In this document: piece after piece, positions 58,206-64,000 of the stretch
How the letters are laid out: each line of letters starts with the position of its first letter
Numbering within the stretch: the stretch's first letter is position 1
Source of the DNA: Idiomarina rhizosphaerae
GTDB lineage: Bacteria > Pseudomonadota > Gammaproteobacteria > Enterobacterales > Alteromonadaceae
Length of the DNA: 64,000 bases
Assembly (NCBI RefSeq): GCF_024159085.1
Contig: NZ_JAMZDE010000008.1
Coordinates: forward strand, 1-64,000
Direction: 5' to 3'
Position numbers and translations under genes: made by a program
Notes under the pieces: generated by a model
Database searches by the model: none
The model's input: only the letters and a program-made list of their open reading frames with translations
Told to the model about the DNA's origin: nothing

Positions 58206-58838
58206 ATGAAGTTTCATCAAACAACGGGAAAAGCAATAGTAGACAGCTCTTTTTCTCTCAATCAGCTACTGGTTTCTGCCGAACCATATTTATCAATATT
58301 AGATTCTCTATTCAGCTTAGCGACAATTATGGTAGCTGTCTTTGTCTATATTCGTTGGAAAAACGATGAATCAATAAAGCTCCTTTTAGGGGACTCTCAG
58401 AAATTAAAAAGAGAAGCGTACATTCTTGCAGCAATGCTGATCGAGACCATACATAAAACAACATCATTTTATGAGAGACAACACAGGGATGTAGAACATA
58501 ATCCTTTTCTTGATGGCGTAGAGGGCGGTAAGGTTCTTCAAGAAGTAACAAGGAAATACTTAACTGAGTTATTTCTATATAGAAGTAAAAAAATGGCGAT
58601 AATGGATGAGATTAGAAGTCTCAGCAGAAAAGAAATTACAGACATGGAAGATTTGGAAAAAGGTTATGAGGATATAGCTAACTTACTTAGTGAAATTGAA
58701 GAGCAAGAGAAAGATGAGAACTTTCCAGATTTCCTTAAAATGAAAAGAGAGCAATTATCGGAGAAAACTGTAAGAAATCGAGAAAAAGAGCTTTTGTTTA
58801 TAATTGAACTAGACCGAAGGATAAAAAAGCTTAAATAA
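58206..58838 (+). CDS. Unknown membrane-anchored coiled-coil protein
   Basis: 210 residues, no family recognised. One membrane segment (about residues 31-50, LDSLFSLATIMVAVFVYI) follows a short N-terminus. The remainder is helical and charged, with coiled-coil heptads (EDLEKGYEDIANLLSEIEEQEKDEN and the C-terminal REKELLFIIELDRRIKKLK). GGGGAAG upstream gives a good ribosome site. It overlaps the convergent DUF3653 gene by 8 bases at its end. It lies at the start of the accessory island. Confidence 0.7.
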   Translation: MKFHQTTGKAIVDSSFSLNQLLVSAEPYLSILDSLFSLATIMVAVFVYIRWKNDESIKLLLGDSQKLKREAYILAAMLIETIHKTTSFYERQHRDVEHNPFLDGVEGGKVLQEVTRKYLTELFLYRSKKMAIMDEIRSLSRKEITDMEDLEKGYEDIANLLSEIEEQEKDENFPDFLKMKREQLSEKTVRNREKELLFIIELDRRIKKLK

Positions 58839-59229
58839 CTTTACCCAGCCTTAATCTCAAACACTCTGATTCCTCCAAAATTCTCTCAACCGATTCAAGC
58901 ATCTCTTTCTGGTTAAGCTGACGGTTCTTAAACCGCTCCGTCAGCGTTCTCTGACTCCATTTGTACTGCTCGATGAACTCAACATCAAAAGCCGACACTT
59001 TACCTGTAGGAAAGTGAATATTGGTACCATCAATACGCCAGTTGCTAAAAGGCTCGTATTGAGGAAGCCAGCCGCGAGCCATAACATCCACATAACGCTT
59101 TATGACGAGCGGCGGGTTACCGTCAAACCAACGGTAAATCGTTTGTAGACTTACGCCAAAATGGTCAGCAGCAGCCTTATAGTTAAAGGCGAAAACGCGC
59201 ACAAAGTTTGTCTGAAATTCAGTTGCCAC
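58831..59229 (-). CDS. DUF3653-like phage-type helix-turn-helix protein
   Basis: 132 residues from GTG 59229, with GGAGG upstream. The N-terminal FVRVFAFNYKAAADHFGVSLQTIYRWFDG is a helix-turn-helix of the phage DUF3653 pattern, followed by NWRIDGTNIHFPTGKVSAFDVEF, also family-like. DUF3653 proteins occur in filamentous phages and islands of vibrios and relatives. The protein could regulate nearby promoters. Converges on the 58206 gene. Confidence 0.7.
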   Translation of the reverse strand: MATEFQTNFVRVFAFNYKAAADHFGVSLQTIYRWFDGNPPLVIKRYVDVMARGWLPQYEPFSNWRIDGTNIHFPTGKVSAFDVEFIEQYKWSQRTLTERFKNRQLNQKEMLESVERILEESECLRLRLGKVI

Positions 59230-59312
59230 GGTAAAACTTCCTCCTAAATACTAGAAATCATCTCAGGTTACTCGAGAGAACTAAAGACAGGCCTGGAAAG
59301 CACCTAAAACTT

Positions 59313-59372
59313 AGTATAACTTAATTGCGTATAATGTATATTATGTTAAATCATAACTATATCAGTATAACT
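59313..59372. promoter_or_regulatory. Repeats upstream of the DUF3653-like gene
   Basis: AGTATAACT occurs at 59313-59321 and 59364-59372, with an imperfect palindrome ATAATGTATATTAT at 59331-59344 between them. These could be operator sites of the DUF3653-like protein. The 269-bp gap to the frameshifted gene holds nothing else of note. Confidence 0.4.
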
Positions 59373-59498
59373 CTAGTACGAAGCACTTACTTTTGTAGTT
59401 CGCACATGTCATTGTCATTTTTCGCACACCATGTCATTAAGTTTGAGCCTACTCTATTATTGAATCAACGATATGTGAGTAAAGGTACGAAATTTTGA

Positions 59499-60223
59499 CT
59501 ATCCTGGAGGCTTTACAAAGAACTCTAGCGGCTTGCTGCTTCTCTCTGTATCCGCAGTGATTTTTATTTCTGGGCAATCTTGAACGATATCTCTTAGGCC
59601 TCCGGGTATATTAAAACATCGATGCGTTAGTTCTGATGAATCGCATTCCCCCAGAAGTATTCTAAACTCTCTTTGATAAGAGTATTGCTCTGCTTTATGA
59701 AAGACCGAGTGGCCGTAATAACCGCCTCGATAATAAGTAACAGCTTTTGAAGTCGTTGATGGCTCAACGGCCTGTATTCGGTTTATCAACTGATAAGACT
59801 GTTCAGGGCTAACGTAGGCATAGTAGGAACCAAATTCTTCACGTATACGCTCGAAATTGTGCTTCAACTTATCAAATTCCCGAACATCGCTTGGTAATAT
59901 CAAACTAGCCCAACAATGAAGCCAACCGTCTTTACGCCCCATTCGTAAGAGAAAATCACTTGCTTCACCGGCGAAGCGTCCATCAACTTCAACAGTAAGT
60001 GGGTTATCTCCCCGTATTGAGCGAACACTAAGCAAACAGGATTCTTCCTTATCACCAATCCCCTTTTCAGCCGTTTGCCGGTAATACTCGGGTGTATTGC
60101 AATATAAACAACCATCTAGAAATTGCTCAAGATGCGCTCTTTGCCGGAAAACTTGAAAAGTCCAAGGTACTGCCCCGCTTTCGGCGAATTTTCAACAGTA
60201 CTGTCGGTTAATGCGTTGCTCAT
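59499..60223 (-). pseudogene. Frameshifted gene, unknown conserved protein
   Basis: A start at ATG 60223 gives MSNALTDSTVENSPKAGQYL, then GLFKFSGKERILSNF, and a TAG at 60118-60116. Shifting one base back near 60119 gives a frame open to 59499, starting LDGCLYCNTPEYYRQTAEKG. That frame has no ATG/GTG/TTG before TTG 60035, although it is open back to 60191. The two halves join well, so a single-base deletion (or sequencing error) is likely. The intact product would be about 240 residues; family unknown. The alternative is a short protein from TTG 60035. Confidence 0.6.
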
Positions 60224-60241
60224 GTAATTTTCCGCTTAAGG

Positions 60242-60814
60242 TTACCGTTTGGGTGATACTTCTCCCCCAACAATCTTCCGACCAACATGCACCGCCGAAT
60301 CGAGTATTTCATGCAGCTCCTCTAAAGTTTCTAGATCGCCACCGGCACCTGCAACAAAGCCGTCAGTCGAGATGTCTTGAACAACTGAATCGATCAACTG
60401 ATGAAATCGGATTATTCTTGCGGATAGTTCTGGATGAAGAAGACCAATCTTAGAAATGTGCTCTTGATAAACCTGTGAGTAGTGCGCCGGGACTTGTGCA
60501 GCGAACTGAATCTTGTCATCCGGATTCTGTTTGAGATAGTCTATGTCTTCCTTTAAATCATGAACGTATTTCCTACGCTCTATGACCTCTAACAAAGCGG
60601 ATATTTCAGAAACAATTGCGATCTCTACAGACCGCTTCTCCTGCCTTAATTTTCTCTTCTCTAGAAGGAAACTAGGAAAGAAGGTAGAAACACCGCCAAC
60701 GAAAGCTCCACCAATAGCAGCTATAACCGGCAACCATTCGTTTTTCTCATCGGCGAACATCGACCGTAGAATGTCGATTGTCTGCGCAGCTTCCAGTAAT
60801 TGTTGTGTGTCCAT
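60242..60814 (-). CDS. Unknown membrane protein in the island operon
   Basis: 190 residues. One membrane segment (about 27-51, WLPVIAAIGGAFVGGVSTFF) is followed by a cytoplasmic helical region (KRKLRQEKRSVEIAIVSEISALLEVIERRKYV). No family recognised. GGGAG stands upstream of ATG 60814. It is 40 bp downstream of the HEPN-like gene and 18 bp upstream of the frameshifted gene, so they probably form an operon. Confidence 0.7.
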   Translation of the reverse strand: MDTQQLLEAAQTIDILRSMFADEKNEWLPVIAAIGGAFVGGVSTFFPSFLLEKRKLRQEKRSVEIAIVSEISALLEVIERRKYVHDLKEDIDYLKQNPDDKIQFAAQVPAHYSQVYQEHISKIGLLHPELSARIIRFHQLIDSVVQDISTDGFVAGAGGDLETLEELHEILDSAVHVGRKIVGGEVSPKR

Positions 60815-60854
60815 TCATACTCCCTATGAAATATAACGCTAAGACGACTCGATT

Positions 60855-61676
60855 TTAGAAGTCGGGAGCATCGTCTTGTTGTAAGTTTTCCGAAGTTTCA
60901 GACGTGATGCTCCTGATGATGAAGGTACCGCTGTCGATCGCGTGCCTGATCAATTCCGGTGGGCATGCCGACACACCATGTACATCGCTAGCGTTTCGTC
61001 GAAATGATCCCATAACGTAAGCGGCTTGATTGATCGCGCCTCGATAGTTTTGCCATAGCCTATTAACTTCATTGCTATCATCAGTCATCTGGTTAAACTT
61101 GTCCCGGTAGGCGGGCTCTAAGACAGCAAATGAACGCGACACCCTCTGCTGATATGAGTCGTCATTAGGGTTTCCAAGATCGTGTACTCTGTAGAGGTTG
61201 TTTGTGACTGCGTCTAATGCGCTACATACGGCGGTCATTGCACCCGAATAATCTCCTTCGCCAAACCGACGGTATGCTGTACGAAGAAGGTTCTTCACCT
61301 CTTCCGAAAAATCTTTGACGGCATCATCGATTTGAAAGTCCAGCGGACGAAGCTGTCCATCAACTAATTTCCACCCAAACCTCTGTGCGCAATCTGAGAT
61401 ACGCGTTTCAAGGTGACTGTTTTGTTCAAGCATCGCGGCTACAAGATTCTGTATCGCTTTGTCAGGATCAGGCTCTCTTGAAATTAGGCCGTCCAACGCA
61501 TCAAGGAGCTCTCCTTTTGATGCACCTTTGGCTGGTAATGACTTCTGTTGGAGGTGACCCAACTCTTCCACCGGTAACGCAGCCGCTGCTACAGCATCCT
61601 TTATCTCATTAAAGGTAAAACCATCTTTGACTGTTGGTCGAAGCGCCCGCCAAACCTTTTTTATTTCTACTTTCAT
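60855..61676 (-). CDS. Abi_C/HEPN-like protein, candidate abortive-infection RNase
   Basis: 273 residues from ATG 61676, with AAAGG upstream. The C-terminal half resembles the Abi_C region of abortive-infection proteins: YSGAMTAVCSALDAVTNNLY, then a conserved RNASDVHG with R227-N228 and H233. R-x5-H is the HEPN RNase motif. The N-terminal half is helical and unknown. It follows the gajB-like gene after 143 bp and leads the 60242/59499 genes, suggesting a defence cassette. Confidence 0.72.
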   Translation of the reverse strand: MKVEIKKVWRALRPTVKDGFTFNEIKDAVAAAALPVEELGHLQQKSLPAKGASKGELLDALDGLISREPDPDKAIQNLVAAMLEQNSHLETRISDCAQRFGWKLVDGQLRPLDFQIDDAVKDFSEEVKNLLRTAYRRFGEGDYSGAMTAVCSALDAVTNNLYRVHDLGNPNDDSYQQRVSRSFAVLEPAYRDKFNQMTDDSNEVNRLWQNYRGAINQAAYVMGSFRRNASDVHGVSACPPELIRHAIDSGTFIIRSITSETSENLQQDDAPDF

Positions 61677-61819
61677 TGTTTACCTTTGCGTAATGCCGCG
61701 CACTGGGGACGTTTTGAAGCCCAGCGGAAAAGTTATCCTACAGCATCGTCCTGCTAGTGTTAATTTACGAACGCAATATAATTCATGCTTGAGTGGCTGC
61801 ATGATAACTTAATGGACCT

Positions 61820-63580
61820 TTAATCATATTGATAGTTATATGTATTCAACATGTCAGAGGTTTCATACGGATCTCCACGTCGGGTTCTACGGCCATTTTC
61901 AGCAAATAAAAAAAGCTTTTCTTTTGCTCTTGACGCTATTACGTAAAGCATTTTGGATTGGGCATCAAGTCCCACTTGGATTGGCTGTTTATAGATGTCA
62001 TTCCAATGCGGGACAAAACCTTTCAGTAAACCGAATGCGATCACAGTCTTATATTCTTCCCCCTTTACCCCATGACAAGAGTTTATAACTATTCCAGTAG
62101 ACCTCTTAAAAAAACTCTTAAGAGCTACTACCGTATCCTCATATTGACCGTCGTTGTTTTCTATATTTGAAGTGGCTTTCTCAAAGAACAGATCAAGTTG
62201 TTCCTTTAGCAACAAATCATAAGCTAAATCTATGTCTAATTCGGACAGTATAAACTCAAAGCACTCTTTAAGGTATTTAGTGCCTACACCAGTATCACTG
62301 TGAAAAGAGTTAATTACTTTAAGCAGTTTTTTAGCAGTTAAATCACGAGTGTGATGATGTTTCTCTACGAGATTATTTAACAACTCATTTGCCCATCTAA
62401 CACGAGAGCTGAACAACTTTTCTGATGGTTCAGTCAATACCAACTTGGAAACTATCAACCAAAAATTGTCTTGTTGACCATGAAACGGCGACAAAGCTGG
62501 GGCATCAAACTTCACATTCGGTAATAAAGTTATGAGCTTCTTTGTCATTGACCTTATTGGTGCCCATTGAGGAGCGATAACACATATATCATTTTCACTT
62601 GTACCGCTATTGAGCTCTGTTTGAATTAACTCTGATATGGCTTCAGCAAGATGCTCTTTGTCAACTGATTGATTGAAAAAGCTTATGATCCCTTGCTCAT
62701 TTCTATGCGCCGCTTTTGATACTCCTCCTTGAACGCCTCTAAAAGCCGAGAAATAGTCAACCAGTCTTTGCGTAGAGCGGTAATTGTCGCTAAACGTAAA
62801 TTGGTTGATATTGCTACCCACAAATTCAGCGTTCAACTCTGCTAAGGTAAGAGATTTACCTCCAATGCCTCCATAAATTGCTTGATTTTCGTCGCCTACG
62901 ATAAACAAGGAAGGTTTTATATGTGACTCGTTAAATATTTTGGCTAAAATTGCATACTGTAAATCTTGAGTATCTTGCACTTCATCAACACAAATATGAG
63001 TGAATATATTGCTTAAATTCTGGGCGATTTCTGGCCGCGTTTCCATTAACTGAAATGCAAAATAGAGTGACTGGTCAAAATCAATTTTCTTTCTTGAAGA
63101 TAGTATCTGACGGTATTCTTGCTCCACTGCTTCTGCTCGAGCATTTTGGTTTTCAACCACACCCTGCCTATTAAAGGTTGTATTTACGTCATCGAAAAAA
63201 CCTAAACCTTTATCAGATTTTAATTTGCTAAGTATTTTTCTTGTCTCAAACTCATCCGCAACGGAGTATCCCGAGTTAAGTGTTGCAGAGTATGAGGCAT
63301 AAGGCTTTATTAACCACTCAAGGGCAAAGGAGTGAATCGTCCCAGCCCAAACGCGACCATTTTCTATGGTGAAACTTTCAGCTAATCTAGCCTTTATTTC
63401 ATCAGCAGCTCGGTTTGTGAAGGTTACAGCGAGCACTTTGTTGTTTTTATGCTTTAACTCCTCAACAGCTTTCGCTATCCAGGCCGTAAGTGCTCTAGTT
63501 TTTCCGCTCCCGGGACAAGCCGCAACGTATGCATTACCATTGTAGTTTACAGCTGCATGCTGTTCATTGCTTAACTTCAT
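61820..63580 (-). CDS. gajB: UvrD-like helicase, GajB-type
   Basis: 586 residues. Superfamily 1 helicase motifs: Walker A ACPGSGKTRAL (K27), motif Ia VTFTNRAADEI, Walker B VDEVQDTQDLQY, motif III VGDENQAIYG, motif IV FSDNYRSTQRL, motif V INSCHGVKGEEYKTV, and motif VI VIASRAKEKLFLF. It starts two bases after the stop of an OLD-family gene. OLD nuclease plus UvrD helicase is the Gabija arrangement, in which GajB enhances GajA nicking of phage DNA. B. cereus GajB is about 494 residues, so this one is longer. Confidence 0.85.
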   Translation of the reverse strand: MKLSNEQHAAVNYNGNAYVAACPGSGKTRALTAWIAKAVEELKHKNNKVLAVTFTNRAADEIKARLAESFTIENGRVWAGTIHSFALEWLIKPYASYSATLNSGYSVADEFETRKILSKLKSDKGLGFFDDVNTTFNRQGVVENQNARAEAVEQEYRQILSSRKKIDFDQSLYFAFQLMETRPEIAQNLSNIFTHICVDEVQDTQDLQYAILAKIFNESHIKPSLFIVGDENQAIYGGIGGKSLTLAELNAEFVGSNINQFTFSDNYRSTQRLVDYFSAFRGVQGGVSKAAHRNEQGIISFFNQSVDKEHLAEAISELIQTELNSGTSENDICVIAPQWAPIRSMTKKLITLLPNVKFDAPALSPFHGQQDNFWLIVSKLVLTEPSEKLFSSRVRWANELLNNLVEKHHHTRDLTAKKLLKVINSFHSDTGVGTKYLKECFEFILSELDIDLAYDLLLKEQLDLFFEKATSNIENNDGQYEDTVVALKSFFKRSTGIVINSCHGVKGEEYKTVIAFGLLKGFVPHWNDIYKQPIQVGLDAQSKMLYVIASRAKEKLFLFAENGRRTRRGDPYETSDMLNTYNYQYD

Positions 63581-63582
63581 AC

Positions 63583-64000
63583 CTACCTGTCCAGCAGCTC
63601 AATCAGGTAAGACAAATCGTCATCAGCACATCTTTCTTTAAACTCGTCAATGCACGCATTCATATCTGTTTGATTATTGCTAAAGAATTGTAGTGGCTTT
63701 TCATCATCTTCTAATGCTGGCATGGGCTTAGAAAGCCTGTGCCAGCACATCTTATAAAGAATTTTAGGTGCAAGTTTGTAGCCACATGAAAATGCAATTG
63801 CATCTAATATGTAACTTGGGATGTAAGTTTGAGAGGTCACTTTTTCCGACAACAAAAGAGCTAGCCATCCTTTGCCAACCTTCTCCGCAAGACGAAGTAT
63901 TTCTTTTCCAAATACTTCTACAGCATGATTTTCAAGCAAATTTGATGATTTAGTTATGTTGGCTTGCTGTTGATAAATAGAGGAAAGCACTTCTTTTGCT
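63583..64000 (-). CDS. gajA: OLD-family ATPase/nuclease, GajA-like (3' end only)
   Basis: The frame is open to the window end (64000) and ends at TAG 63585-63583, so only the last 138 residues are seen. The segment EKVGKGWLALLLSEKV and the following YIPSYILDAIAF resemble the C-terminus of OLD/GajA nucleases. The ATPase and TOPRIM domains lie outside the window, so the call depends also on the adjacent GajB-like helicase, which is two bases downstream. Confidence 0.7.
   Translation of the reverse strand, partial: AKEVLSSIYQQQANITKSSNLLENHAVEVFGKEILRLAEKVGKGWLALLLSEKVTSQTYIPSYILDAIAFSCGYKLAPKILYKMCWHRLSKPMPALEDDEKPLQFFSNNQTDMNACIDEFKERCADDDLSYLIELLDR

Overview
The window looks like chromosome from a marine or halophilic gammaproteobacterium of the Alteromonadales, most like Idiomarina. 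This is inferred from gene content and order, not from a database search. Supporting blocks are a GacA/UvrY-like regulator-uvrC-pgsA followed by tRNA-Gly/Cys/Leu, ydbH-ynbE-ydbL, msrC-proQ-prc, and pyrD-zapC-rlmL-uup-rmf-fabA-lonH. Peptidases (PepN, M14, M61), amino-acid transporters (AgcS, NSS), a large NAD-glutamate dehydrogenase and an NhaC antiporter suit a peptide- and amino-acid-using organism from a salty habitat.

Layout. 1-1298: an apparently complete IS3-family element with a visible -1 frameshift site. 1372-7333: DUF3667 protein, thioesterase, AlkA-like glycosylase, an atypical UvrY-like regulator, uvrC, pgsA and three tRNAs. 7511-11336: an unknown secreted protein and the ydbH-ynbE-ydbL envelope lipid-transport operon, read on the minus strand. 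11705-20949: mixed genes, including alkB, GNAT, cytochrome b561, PepSY and PagL-like proteins, a LysR/LysE divergent pair, a tandem QueD-like protein, an M23 peptidase and an M61 peptidase. 21026-24472: an overlapping PilZ - LytS kinase - LytTR regulator operon followed by a lipoprotein. 24469-41769: pyruvate kinase, msrB, gap, M14 peptidase, AgcS, the zinc-ribbon-to-prc operon, NSS and NhaC transporters, and pepN. 41966-57816: gdh, pyrD, zapC, initiator tRNA, rlmL, uup, a DUF3466 protein, rmf, fabA and lonH.

From about 57.8 kb the conserved backbone stops and an accessory island runs past the window end. By eye it is richer in A+T. It holds a membrane protein of unknown function, a DUF3653-like phage-type regulator, a frameshifted gene, a second small membrane protein, an Abi_C/HEPN-type protein, a UvrD-like helicase and the 3' end of an OLD-family ATPase/nuclease gene. 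The last two form a Gabija-like (gajA-gajB) antiphage module. In Escherichia coli the gene after ycbZ/lonH is matP, so the island sits where matP would be expected.

Regulatory sites seen include a long perfect FabR-type operator upstream of fabA, a TetR-type palindrome before the thioesterase gene, and two matching CpxR-like promoters (upstream of the UvrY-like regulator and of an orphan 436-residue protein). There are also a clear tRNA-operon promoter, a promoter for the proQ-prc operon and several intrinsic terminators. The small rmf gene (55053-55229) was found by reading the sequence directly.
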